64,000 nt of DNA, from the NCBI RefSeq assembly GCF_024746835.1, contig NZ_CP080531.1, positions 4,918,001-4,982,000 on the forward strand. Direction: 5' to 3'. The stretch is from Mesorhizobium sp. AR02 (GTDB taxonomy: Bacteria > Pseudomonadota > Alphaproteobacteria > Rhizobiales > Rhizobiaceae). Position numbers and translations under genes: made by a program. The notes beneath the pieces are model-generated. The model was given only the letters and a program-made list of their open reading frames with translations. It made no database searches and was not told the DNA's origin. Below are positions 8,768 to 17,100 of the stretch, piece by piece (positions within the stretch are counted from its first letter, which is position 1; each line of letters starts with the position of its first letter).

Positions 8768-10777
8768 GTGGTACGAACCGAGTTTCCCTTTGCCGTCGAA
8801 ACCGTCGATCCGCTCTGGATCACGCTGGCCGACGGCACCCGCATTGCCGCGACGCTGTGGCGTCCGCGCACCGAGGGCAAGGTGCCTGTTATCGTCGAGA
8901 TGGTGCCTTATCGCCGCCGTGACGGCACCGTTGCCCGCGACATCGATATCCATCCCTGGCTTGCCGGGCACGGCATTGCCTGCGCCCGCATAGACATTCG
9001 CGGCAGCGGCGATTCCGACGGCGATCTCGCCGACGAATATCTGCCGCGCGAACAGGAAGACGCCTGCGAGATCATCGCCCATCTGGCAGCCCAGCCTTGG
9101 TGCAACGGCGCTGTCGGCATGACCGGCATTTCCTGGGGCGGCTTCAACGCGCTGCAGGTCGCGGCGCGCCGGCCGCCGGCCTTGAAGGCCATCATCGCCA
9201 ACTGCGCCACCGACGACCGCTACGCCGACGACATCCACTATATGGGCGGCGCGCTGCTCACCGAGCAGGAGATGTGGTCGAACTTCATGCTGGTGAAGAA
9301 GGCGATGGCGCCCGACCCGCAGATCGTCGGCGACGCCTGGCACGCCATGTGGATGAGCCGCCTTGCGGCGACGAGTTCACTGTCGGAGGTCTGGCTTGCG
9401 CATCAGCGCCGTGACAACTACTGGCGGCAGGGTTCGGTCTGCGAAGACCACGCCGCAATCGAATGCGCCGTCATGGCCGTCTGCGGCTGGGAGGACAGCT
9501 ATTCGAACTTCGTGCCGCGCCTGCTCGAGCATCTGCCAGGGCCGAAGCTCGGCATTGTCGGGCCGTGGTCGCATGCCTATCCCTGTCGCGGCGCGCCGGG
9601 TCCGTTGATCGGCTATCTGCAGGAGGCGCTGCGCTGGTGGCGGCATTGGCTGTGTGGCGAAGACACCGGCATCATGGACGAGCCGCTTTACCGTGTCTGG
9701 GTCACCGGCGAAGAACGGCCGCAACCTTTTTATCTTCCCGATCATGCTGGCAGTTGGGCCGCCGAGGATCAGTGGCCGTCGCCGCGCATCGAGCGTCGCA
9801 CGCTGCATCTGAACGCCACCGGATTGAGTAGCGAGCCCGCACCGGGGGCGACGCTTTCCGTCCGCTCGCCGGCCACCGCAGGCCGCGATTGCGGCCGCTG
9901 GGGTGGCTATGGCGGCTCCTGCCCCGACATGCCCATCGACCAGCGCCGCGAGGATGGTCTCGCACTCTGCTTCGACACCGCACCGCTCGACGCTGACCTG
10001 ACCTTGCTTGGTGCACCGGAACTCGATCTGCTCGTCAGCGTCGACCAGCCGCATGTCAATCTCGCCGCCCGGCTCTGCGACGTCTATCCCGACGGCACCT
10101 CGGCGCTGATGACCTATGGCGTGCTCAATCTCAGCCACCGCGACAGCCATGAGCATCCGACGCCGTGTCCAGTCGGAACACCTTTTCGCGTCAAGCTGAA
10201 GCTCAATGATTTCGCCCGCATTGTGCCCAAGGGCCATCGCATCCGGCTGGCGCTGGCCAACCAGCATTGGCCGATCCTGTGGCCGCAGCCGAAATTGTCG
10301 ACGCTGTCGGTCGTAACCGGCGACAGCACGGTGATGCTGCCGGTGCGCCCGCCATCGGAGCGCGACCGCGACGTCCGCTTTGAGCCGGCCGAAACCGCGC
10401 CGCCGGTCCCCACCACTGCCTTGGGCGAGGGCTTCGACCGCCGCATCGTCACCGAGGATGTCGGCTCTGGCGTACAGACCATCGCGCTGACTTCCGACCA
10501 TGGACGCAGGCGCTATGACGATCGCGGCATCACCGTCTCCTCGGCCAACAGCGACACGATGAGCATCCGCGCCGATGATCCACAGTCGGCCAAGCTTGTC
10601 ACCGAATATCGCTGGGCGATTGCCAGCGGCGATGCCGACACAGAGGCGACGGCGGTGACCGAACTGACAGCGGATGAGACCCATTTCAACTTGAGTTGGC
10701 GGCTCGAAGCGCGAGAACGGGGCACGCTCGTCCACAGCGCCTCGGCAACCCGGCGCATCAGGCGCGAATTCGCCTGA
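8768..10777 (+). CDS. CocE/NonD-family alpha/beta-hydrolase (X-Pro dipeptidyl-peptidase S15 fold)
   Basis: A 669-residue CocE-type serine hydrolase. The catalytic domain shows DGTRIAATLWRPRTEGK, IDIRGSGDSDGDL, and the nucleophile elbow GMTGISWGGFNALQ. A helical cap and a C-terminal jelly-roll domain (from about residue 350) follow. Family members cleave esters or amides, for example cocaine esterase and glutaryl-7-ACA acylase. No signal peptide is seen, so it acts on imported substrate. The GTG start at 8768 sits about 20 bases past the operator, matching the spacing at the other end of the locus. It precedes a peptide-type ABC importer by 18 bases, so it probably hydrolyses the imported conjugate. 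The substrate is unknown. Confidence 0.85.
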   Translation: MVRTEFPFAVETVDPLWITLADGTRIAATLWRPRTEGKVPVIVEMVPYRRRDGTVARDIDIHPWLAGHGIACARIDIRGSGDSDGDLADEYLPREQEDACEIIAHLAAQPWCNGAVGMTGISWGGFNALQVAARRPPALKAIIANCATDDRYADDIHYMGGALLTEQEMWSNFMLVKKAMAPDPQIVGDAWHAMWMSRLAATSSLSEVWLAHQRRDNYWRQGSVCEDHAAIECAVMAVCGWEDSYSNFVPRLLEHLPGPKLGIVGPWSHAYPCRGAPGPLIGYLQEALRWWRHWLCGEDTGIMDEPLYRVWVTGEERPQPFYLPDHAGSWAAEDQWPSPRIERRTLHLNATGLSSEPAPGATLSVRSPATAGRDCGRWGGYGGSCPDMPIDQRREDGLALCFDTAPLDADLTLLGAPELDLLVSVDQPHVNLAARLCDVYPDGTSALMTYGVLNLSHRDSHEHPTPCPVGTPFRVKLKLNDFARIVPKGHRIRLALANQHWPILWPQPKLSTLSVVTGDSTVMLPVRPPSERDRDVRFEPAETAPPVPTTALGEGFDRRIVTEDVGSGVQTIALTSDHGRRRYDDRGITVSSANSDTMSIRADDPQSAKLVTEYRWAIASGDADTEATAVTELTADETHFNLSWRLEARERGTLVHSASATRRIRREFA

Positions 10778-10795
10778 GGAGAGGGGAGGCAGACC

Positions 10796-11746
10796 ATGCT
10801 TGCATATGCAGTGAAGCGCATCGGTCTCGGCCTCCTGATCCTCGTCCTCGTCATGATCGCCATGTATGCGGCCGTCTTCCTGGTGCCCGGTGATCCGGCA
10901 ACCGTGGCGCTCGGCCCGCGCGCCACGCCGGAACTGAAGCGGCTGCTGATCGAGCGCATGGGCCTCGACCAGCCGGTCTGGTGGCAGATCATCGAATTCT
11001 TCCGCAACGCGCTGACCGGCAATCTCGGCTACGACGTCTGGTCGAACCGGCCCGTCTCGACGCTGGTGCTGGAGGCGCTGCCGAACACGCTGGTCCTCGG
11101 GCTGACGGCGCTTGCCGTCGCGCTCCTCATCGGCGTGCCGCTCGGCTGCCTGTCGGTGATGCGGCGCGGCACGGCAGCCGATGCCGTCATCGGCGTGCTC
11201 TCGGTCGGCGTCATCGCCGTGCCGTCCTTCGTCGTCGCCATCTATTCGCTTTTGCTTTTCGCCGTGACGCTGCGCTGGCTGCCGGCCATCGGCGCCGGCG
11301 AGGCCGGCGATTTTTTGAGCCAGGCCAAGGCGCTGGTCATGCCGGCGGCGGCGATCGCGCTCGGCTGGATCGGCTACATCGCCCGCATGGTGCGTGCCTC
11401 GATGATGGAGGTGATGGGCGAACCGCACATCCGCACCGCGCGCTCCTTTGGTTTGCCGGAGTGGAAGATCGTCTCCAAATACGCGCTGCGCATCGCTATC
11501 ATCCCGACCATATCGCTGGTCGCGGTCGGCCTCGGCAGCATCCTGTCCAGCGCCGTCTTCGTCGAAGCGGTGTTTGCCCGGCCTGGCATCGGCAAGCTGA
11601 TCACCGACGCCGTCAACACCCGCAACTACCCGGTCGTCATGGGCACGGTGCTGATCATGACCGCCATCTATGTCTCCATCACCATTGCCGCCGATCTTTT
11701 GATCGCGCGGCTCGATCCGAGGGTGCGCGATGTCTTCCGTGGCTGA
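10796..11746 (+). CDS. Dipeptide/oligopeptide-type ABC transporter permease (DppB-like)
   Basis: A 316-residue inner-membrane permease of the peptide/nickel class. The N-terminal helix is AVKRIGLGLLILVLVMIAMY, followed by the VPGDPATVALGPRATPE loop typical of DppB. About six membrane segments follow, with the EAA-type ARSFGLPEWKIVSKYALR loop that contacts the ATPase, and FVEAVFARPGIGKL. It lies 18 bases after the CocE gene with a strong GGAGAGGGGAGG ribosome site, and its stop overlaps the next permease start. It is part of the operator-bounded locus. Substrate specificity cannot be read from the permease. Confidence 0.92.
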   Translation: MLAYAVKRIGLGLLILVLVMIAMYAAVFLVPGDPATVALGPRATPELKRLLIERMGLDQPVWWQIIEFFRNALTGNLGYDVWSNRPVSTLVLEALPNTLVLGLTALAVALLIGVPLGCLSVMRRGTAADAVIGVLSVGVIAVPSFVVAIYSLLLFAVTLRWLPAIGAGEAGDFLSQAKALVMPAAAIALGWIGYIARMVRASMMEVMGEPHIRTARSFGLPEWKIVSKYALRIAIIPTISLVAVGLGSILSSAVFVEAVFARPGIGKLITDAVNTRNYPVVMGTVLIMTAIYVSITIAADLLIARLDPRVRDVFRG

Positions 11747-12617
11747 CGCCTCGTTGTCCGTTCCGGACCGACAACGGTTTCCGCTGCTGCGCGCACTGCT
11801 CGCCGATCCGTTCACCTGCGTGGCGCTGATCCTGGTCACCGGCTTCCTCGTCACCGCCATCTTCGCGCCATGGCTGGCGCCCTATTCGCCAGTCAAGATC
11901 GACGTGCTGCACAAGCTGCAGCCGCCATCGGTGGAGCATTGGTTCGGTACCGATCATCTCGGCCGCGATCTGCTGTCGCGGGTCATCTACGGCGCGCGTA
12001 CGGCGCTGACGATCGCCATGGTGTCGGTGGCCATCGCCGGGGCCATCGGCCTGATGCTCGGCCTGATTGCCGGCTACGGCCCACGCTGGCTCGACGCCAT
12101 CCTAGTGCTGAGCTTCGACAGCCTGAATTCGCTGCCGATGATCATGTTCGCACTCGCCATCATCACCGTGCTCGGCGCCGGCACCGGCACGCTGATCATC
12201 GTCATCGCCGCGACCTCGTTTCCGAGCTACGCCAGACTGATCCGGGCGCAGACGCTGGCGCTGAAGAACAGCGACTATATCCTCGCGGAGCGGCTGATCG
12301 ATGCCAGTGGCGCGCGCATCATCTTCAGCCATCTTCTGCCCAATGTCGTCGGCTCGCTGATCATCCTTCTGTCGATGGACATTCCGGTCGTCATCATGGT
12401 CGAGGCGGGCTTGAGCTTCCTCGGTCTGGGTGTCAGGCCACCAACCCCGTCCTGGGGCTCGATCCTCTATGACGGCTACACCTCGATCCGTGCCGCACCG
12501 TTCATGGTCATTTTCGGCGGGCTGCCGCTGGTGCTGGCGACGCTTGGCTTCACCTTCCTCGGCGAGGGCCTGCGCGACTATCTCGATCCGCGCCTGCAAC
12601 TGCGGAGGCCGGCATGA
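11730..12617 (+). CDS. Dipeptide/oligopeptide-type ABC transporter permease (DppC-like)
   Basis: A 295-residue second permease, starting inside the last codons of the DppB-like gene (17-base overlap). It has the OppC N-terminal region FTCVALILVTGFLVTAIFAP, the family hallmark HWFGTDHLGRDLLSRVIYGA, an EAA loop at LAERLIDASGARIIFSHLLP, and the characteristic FLGLGVRPPTPSWGSIL. Its ATG/TGA overlap with the following ATPase (ATGA at 12614) shows tight coupling. It pairs with the DppB-like subunit in the inner membrane. Confidence 0.92.
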   Translation: MSSVADASLSVPDRQRFPLLRALLADPFTCVALILVTGFLVTAIFAPWLAPYSPVKIDVLHKLQPPSVEHWFGTDHLGRDLLSRVIYGARTALTIAMVSVAIAGAIGLMLGLIAGYGPRWLDAILVLSFDSLNSLPMIMFALAIITVLGAGTGTLIIVIAATSFPSYARLIRAQTLALKNSDYILAERLIDASGARIIFSHLLPNVVGSLIILLSMDIPVVIMVEAGLSFLGLGVRPPTPSWGSILYDGYTSIRAAPFMVIFGGLPLVLATLGFTFLGEGLRDYLDPRLQLRRPA

Positions 12618-13579
12618 CAGGCTCGCTCGCCGCCAGCGATCTCAGCGTCCGATACGAGACGCCGCATGGCGCGGTGCACGCGCTTCGCCATGTCGACATC
12701 GCGGCGCATCCCGGCGAGGTGATCGGTATTGTCGGCGAGAGCGGCTGCGGCAAGTCCACCCTGGTCACCGCTCTGGCCAATCTGCTGCCGGCCAATGCCC
12801 GCATCGATGGATCGATCCGCTACAACGGCGTCGACCTGGCGAAGCTCGATGCGCACCGCCAGCGGCTGCTGCGCGGTGATGAAATCGCGTTGGTCAGCCA
12901 GGATCCGATGACGGCGTTCAACCCGGTGCTGACCATCGGCGACCAACTCGTCGACTTCCAGCACCACCGCAAGGACCTTGGCCGGGCACAGAAGCGGGCG
13001 CGCATCGCCGCCATGCTCGGCCGCGTCGGCATTGCGGACGCCGAACGGCGCATGCAGAGCTATCCGCACGAACTGTCCGGCGGCATGCGCCAGCGCGTCG
13101 CCATCGCCGCCGCTCTGCTGACCGATCCCGGCCTGCTCATCGCCGACGAGCCGACGACGGCGCTCGATGTCACCATGGAGGCGCAGATCATCCATCTGCT
13201 GCGTGAACTCCGCCGCGAATACAACGGCATCATCATCGTCGTCTCGCACCATCTCGGCGTCATCGCCGAACTCTGCGACCGGGTCTATGTCATGTATGCC
13301 GGCGAGGTGGTCGAGGGCGGCGAGGTCGACGCCATCTTCCACGACGCCCAGCATCCCTACACGCAAGCGCTGCTCGCCTGCGATCCTGCCCGCTTCCATA
13401 AGCGGCTGAACAGGCTGCCGACCATTCCGGGATCGCTGCCCAACCTGACCCAACCGCCGTCGGGATGCGTCTACGCACCGCGTTGCGACCGCGCCTTCGC
13501 GCCGTGCGGTTCCATCGCGCCACCGCTGGTCAAACTCGCCGCGGCCCATGTCGCGCGCTGCCATGCGGTGACGCCATGA
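12614..13579 (+). CDS. Peptide-type ABC transporter ATP-binding protein (DppD-like)
   Basis: A 321-residue ATPase with Walker [14 protein letters not shown]-loop [13 protein letters not shown], signature LSGGMRQRV, Walker [14 protein letters not shown] and the switch His in VVSHHLGV. The C-terminal oligopeptide/dipeptide (oligo_HPY) domain has the four-Cys-like [14 protein letters not shown] stretch seen in DppD/OppD, which can bind an Fe-S cluster in relatives. Genes on both sides overlap by four bases. It energises uptake by the two permeases. Confidence 0.93.
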   Translation: MTGSLAASDLSVRYETPHGAVHALRHVDIAAHPGEVIGIVGESGCGKSTLVTALANLLPANARIDGSIRYNGVDLAKLDAHRQRLLRGDEIALVSQDPMTAFNPVLTIGDQLVDFQHHRKDLGRAQKRARIAAMLGRVGIADAERRMQSYPHELSGGMRQRVAIAAALLTDPGLLIADEPTTALDVTMEAQIIHLLRELRREYNGIIIVVSHHLGVIAELCDRVYVMYAGEVVEGGEVDAIFHDAQHPYTQALLACDPARFHKRLNRLPTIPGSLPNLTQPPSGCVYAPRCDRAFAPCGSIAPPLVKLAAAHVARCHAVTP

Positions 13580-14604
13580 GCCCGCTGCTCGCCGTCGAAG
13601 ACCTCTCCGTGAGCTTCGTTCGGGGCGGCTTGCTCAACCGGCTGATCAATCCGTTCCCGCTGCTAGGCTTCAACGTCATCGACGGTGTGACGCTGTCGCT
13701 GATGCCGGGCGAGACGCTCGGGCTGGTCGGCGAATCCGGTTCCGGCAAAACCACGCTGGCCCGCACAATCCTGGGCCTCGTGCGAGCCGCTGCGGGCCGC
13801 ATTGTCTTCGAGGGCAGGGACGTGCAGACGCCGGCTGATTTTCGCGCCATGCGACGGCGCTCGGCGATGATGTTCCAGGACCCGGTGGCCTCGCTCAGCC
13901 CGCGCTTGCGCATCGGCACGCTGCTGACCGAACCGCAGATCATTCAGGGGCTGCCGATGCCGGATCGCCGCGCCGCCGCCAGGGCGCTGCTGGCGCTGGT
14001 GGGGCTGCCGGCATCCTTCGTCGACCGCTTCCCGCATGAGCTGTCGGGCGGGCAGGCGCGTCGCGTCGGCGTTGCGCGTGCCCTGGCAATGAAGCCGCAT
14101 CTGCTGCTTGCTGATGAGCCGACCGCCGGCCTCGATGTCTCTGTACAGGGCGACGTGCTCAACCTGATCGGCGAGCTCAAGCGCGAACTCGGTTTTGCCG
14201 CCATGATCGTCACTCACAACCTCGCCATGATCCGTCACGTCAGCGACCGGCTGGCCATCATGTATCTCGGCCGGCTGGTCGAGACCGGACCGACGCAGGA
14301 CGTGTTCTCCGCGCCGATGCATCCTTACACGGCGACGCTGATCCAGTCGGAACCGATCCCCGACCCGCGCCGGCGCAGCCAGACCCCTGGCGTCACCGGC
14401 GAGATCCCGAGCGTGTTCCGGCGGCCCTCGGGGTGCGAGTTCCACACGCGCTGCCCGATCGCGCGCGAGCGCTGCAAGACCGAGGCGCCGGCCTACCGGC
14501 CGATGGGCGCCGATCGGATGGTGCGCTGCCATTTCCCGCTGGTTTCAGGCGGGCAAGAACGGGAGGCCTTCTCACGCGCTTCCGCAAACCAAAGGGGAAA
14601 CTGA
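13576..14604 (+). CDS. Peptide-type ABC transporter ATP-binding protein (DppF-like)
   Basis: A 342-residue ATPase. The start at 13576 overlaps the stop of the DppD-like gene; longer upstream frames are shadows. It has Walker A GESGSGKTTLARTI, Q-loop MFQDPVASLSPRLRI, signature LSGGQARRVGVARAL (a variant of the usual LSGGQRQR), Walker B LLLADEPTAGLD and H-loop VTHNLAMI. The C-terminal oligo_HPY domain has SGCEFHTRCPIARERC. The protein ends one base before the binding-protein start, so all importer genes form one transcript. Confidence 0.92.
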   Translation: MSPLLAVEDLSVSFVRGGLLNRLINPFPLLGFNVIDGVTLSLMPGETLGLVGESGSGKTTLARTILGLVRAAAGRIVFEGRDVQTPADFRAMRRRSAMMFQDPVASLSPRLRIGTLLTEPQIIQGLPMPDRRAAARALLALVGLPASFVDRFPHELSGGQARRVGVARALAMKPHLLLADEPTAGLDVSVQGDVLNLIGELKRELGFAAMIVTHNLAMIRHVSDRLAIMYLGRLVETGPTQDVFSAPMHPYTATLIQSEPIPDPRRRSQTPGVTGEIPSVFRRPSGCEFHTRCPIARERCKTEAPAYRPMGADRMVRCHFPLVSGGQEREAFSRASANQRGN

Positions 14605-14605
14605 G

Positions 14606-16168
14606 ATGACAGAATGGACCATGGACAGACGTGCATTCCTGAAAGCGGCCGGCGTACTCGGCGCCGGTCTGGCGATGAAGCCAGGTTTTGCCTGGTCGGC
14701 GGCCGGCGACACGCTGCGCATCCGCATGGAGGGCGACCTGCAGTGCCTCGATCCCGCCTTCATGAATGGCGGCATCGAGGATGTCATGATGCGCGGCATC
14801 TATGTCTCGCTGAACCATTTCGGCGATATCCGCAAGGGCTCGCCCTGGTCGTTGTGGGGCGCGGAAAAGCTCGAACAGAAAGACGCCAAGACCATCGCCT
14901 TCACCCTGATCGACGGGCTGAAATGGTCTGGTGGCTTCGGCGCGGTCACATCAGACGACGTGAAATTCTCGTTCGAGCGCATCGCTGACAAGGCGCTGGC
15001 ATCGCCCTGGGCCTACCAGTTCGAAAAACTCGATCGCGTCGAGGTTGTCGATGCCCGCAACGGCATCATCCACCTGAAGGAACCTTACCAGCCGATCTTC
15101 GTCACCAGCCTGCCCTATTATGGCGGCCACATCATCAGCCGCGCCGGTACCGAGAAGGCTGGCGGCAAGTTCACCACGCAGCCGCCGGCAACATGCGGGC
15201 CCTATCTCTTCTCCGACTGGCAGCAGAAGCAGAAGGTGACGCTATCAGCCAACCCGGACTGGCCGGGTCCAAAGCCGGATTTCGGCAAGGTCGAGATCTA
15301 TGTCGTGTCGGACGATCAGGCCGCCCAACTCGCCTACGAGGCCGATGCCTTCGACTACACCAAGATCGCCATTTCGGCGACCAAGGCGGTCAAGGCGAGC
15401 CCACCCGCCGACACGACGCTGATCGAGGCGCAATCGACCCGTTATGTCTGGCTGACCATCAACATGCTGAGCCCACGGCTCAAGGATTTGAAAGTCCGCC
15501 AGGCGGTGCAGTATGGCGTCGATGTCGGGCAGGTACTCACCGGCGTCTATGACGACCTGACCAAACGCTCCACCGGCGTCGTCCAGCCCGGCACCAAATT
15601 CGCGAGAGCCTCGAATCTGATCGCGGCGCCCGACTATGAGAAGTCCGCAGCGCTGCTCAAAGAGGCCGGCGTCAGCGATCTGTCGCTGACCCTGACGGTG
15701 ATGAACGATTCCATCCGCACGGCGACCGCGCAGATTATCCAGGCGAGCCTAGAACAGGCCGGCATCAAGGTCGAGATCCAGCCCTATGACGAAGCCGCTT
15801 TCTGGGGCGTCGGCGACAAGACGCAAGGCGACGGCTACAAGAACATCGACCTGGCGTTGATGGATTTCGCCGGCGGCATCGATCCGTCCGAAAACCTGGT
15901 GTGGTTCCGACCCGACCAGATCGGCGCCTACAACTGGTCCGGCTTCGACAGCGCGGAGTTCGAGACCAGCTATCAGCAATTGGTGGCGGAAAGCGACGAG
16001 GCCAAGCGCATCGTCCTGTCGAACCGCATGGAGGATTTGATGGAACAGTCCGGCGGTTTCGTCTTCATCTGCCACCAGCCGCTGGTCGCCATCCACAAGA
16101 CCGCTTTCGACCCGGTTATTTATCCGGACGGTCACCCCAATCCGGTGCTGTTCAAGAAGAAGGCATGA
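14606..16168 (+). CDS. Peptide-type (family 5) ABC substrate-binding protein with Tat signal
   Basis: A 520-residue DppA/OppA-class solute receptor. The N-terminus MDRRAFLKAAGVLGAG is a twin-arginine (Tat) motif followed by a hydrophobic stretch, so it is likely folded before export. The mature part begins DTLRIRMEGDLQCLDPAF, and the typical FTLIDGLKWSGG and DDVKFSFERIADK segments follow. An AAAGGGGAAA ribosome site precedes the start. It is the last importer gene, 46 bases before the TetR regulator. Tat export is uncommon among peptide binding proteins and may mean a cofactor or tightly packed fold. The ligand is unknown; a peptide-like or amidated quaternary amine is inferred from neighbours. 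Confidence 0.9.
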   Translation: MTEWTMDRRAFLKAAGVLGAGLAMKPGFAWSAAGDTLRIRMEGDLQCLDPAFMNGGIEDVMMRGIYVSLNHFGDIRKGSPWSLWGAEKLEQKDAKTIAFTLIDGLKWSGGFGAVTSDDVKFSFERIADKALASPWAYQFEKLDRVEVVDARNGIIHLKEPYQPIFVTSLPYYGGHIISRAGTEKAGGKFTTQPPATCGPYLFSDWQQKQKVTLSANPDWPGPKPDFGKVEIYVVSDDQAAQLAYEADAFDYTKIAISATKAVKASPPADTTLIEAQSTRYVWLTINMLSPRLKDLKVRQAVQYGVDVGQVLTGVYDDLTKRSTGVVQPGTKFARASNLIAAPDYEKSAALLKEAGVSDLSLTLTVMNDSIRTATAQIIQASLEQAGIKVEIQPYDEAAFWGVGDKTQGDGYKNIDLALMDFAGGIDPSENLVWFRPDQIGAYNWSGFDSAEFETSYQQLVAESDEAKRIVLSNRMEDLMEQSGGFVFICHQPLVAIHKTAFDPVIYPDGHPNPVLFKKKA

Positions 16169-16214
16169 ACGTGCTTCCGTGGACAGGAAGGGCATAATCG
16201 ATTAGCTGGGGTTC

Positions 16215-16895
16215 ATGACGGAAGCCCAACCAGATGGTGCAAAAAAGAAGCGCGGCGCAAAGAAATCGCCGCCGCGCTTCAGCCGCGAGCAGGCGGATGT
16301 GCGCCGCTCCATGCTGATCGAGGCGGCGACGCGCTGCCTGTCGGTCGGCGGTATCGGCGCCTTCACCATCGATCGTATCTGCAAGGAGGCCGGCGTCTCG
16401 CGCGGCCTCATCAACCACCATTTCGAAAGCCTCGATGGATTGCTGGTCGAGGTCTACAAATCCTCGCTCTATGCCAGCGTCAACAACCAGATCGCCGAAG
16501 CCAAGCGCCGCCGCGCCGAAACATCGGACTGGTCGCCGCAGGCGGCACTTGCCGCTTTGGTGCATTCCAATTTTTCGCCCGGATATTTCAGCCGCGAGAA
16601 CCTGCTGATCTGGCTGTCGCTGTGGGGCGAGATCGCTGTCAACCCGCGGCTCAAGGCGGCGCATCGCGAACTCTACGACGCCTACCGGGCGGAGCTTGCC
16701 GAGGACATCGCCGCGGTCGCGGTGCCGCGCGGCAGGCAAGTCGACGCGCCCGCGCTGGCACGCAATTTCATCGCGCTGGTCGACGGGCTGTGGCTCGAAT
16801 GGTGCCTCGACGAAAGCGTGGTGACGCCACAGGCGGCGGAGGCGGCGGGGTTCGAGATGCTTGAAGGGCAGGTGGGGCCGCTGCGGGGCGGATAA
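16215..16895 (+). CDS. TetR-family regulator with BetI-like C-terminal domain
   Basis: A 226-residue repressor. After a basic leader (KKKRGAKKSPPRFS), the HTH spans about residues 32-78: AATRCLSVGGIGAFTIDRI, then AGVSRGLINHHFESLDGLL. The C-terminal region (WLSLWGEIAVNPRLKAAHRE, then FIALVDGLWLEWCL) resembles BetI, the choline/betaine-responsive repressor. It is the only regulator between the two copies of the 24-bp operator at 8724-8747 and 20770-20793, so it is the obvious candidate to bind them. A methylated-amine effector is an inference from the BetI resemblance and the MttB/flavoprotein genes. No operator copy precedes its own gene. Confidence 0.88.
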   Translation: MTEAQPDGAKKKRGAKKSPPRFSREQADVRRSMLIEAATRCLSVGGIGAFTIDRICKEAGVSRGLINHHFESLDGLLVEVYKSSLYASVNNQIAEAKRRRAETSDWSPQAALAALVHSNFSPGYFSRENLLIWLSLWGEIAVNPRLKAAHRELYDAYRAELAEDIAAVAVPRGRQVDAPALARNFIALVDGLWLEWCLDESVVTPQAAEAAGFEMLEGQVGPLRGG

Positions 16896-16916
16896 GAATT
16901 TCAGGTCGGCGCTGTA

Positions 16917-17069
16917 CCCCCCTCTGTCCTGCCGGACATCTCCCCCTCAAGGGGGGAGATCGGATGTCAGTTCGGCCTTCGCCAATCATCAGCGTTGAAA
17001 GAAGAGCCCTCCGATGAAGCGGCCAATCTCCCCCCTTGAGGGGGAGATGTCCGGCAGGACAGAGGGGGG
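16917..17069. terminator. Long inverted repeat between convergent genes (bidirectional terminator or MITE-like element)
   Basis: Two nearly perfect 44-base arms (16917-16960 and 17026-17069), sharing CCTCTGTCCTGCCGGACATC and its complement, face each other across a 65-base loop. Each arm also contains an internal CTCCCCC-TT-GGGGGAG hairpin. They lie between the stop of the TetR gene and the stop of the leftward MttB gene, so they are placed to stop transcription from both sides. The related CTGCCGGGCATTTCTCCCC text at 61692-61710 suggests a dispersed intergenic repeat family. Confidence 0.7.
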
Positions 17070-17100
17070 TGCTTGGCGCTAACCTCAAATGAGCTCGCCC

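Noticed and set aside
9377..11860. 827-codon leftward open frame opposite the CocE and DppB-like genes
   Set aside because: It is antisense to two clearly conserved genes, is rich in Asp/Arg/His/Gln low-complexity runs typical of the mirror frame in GC-rich DNA, and has no ribosome site or recognisable domain.
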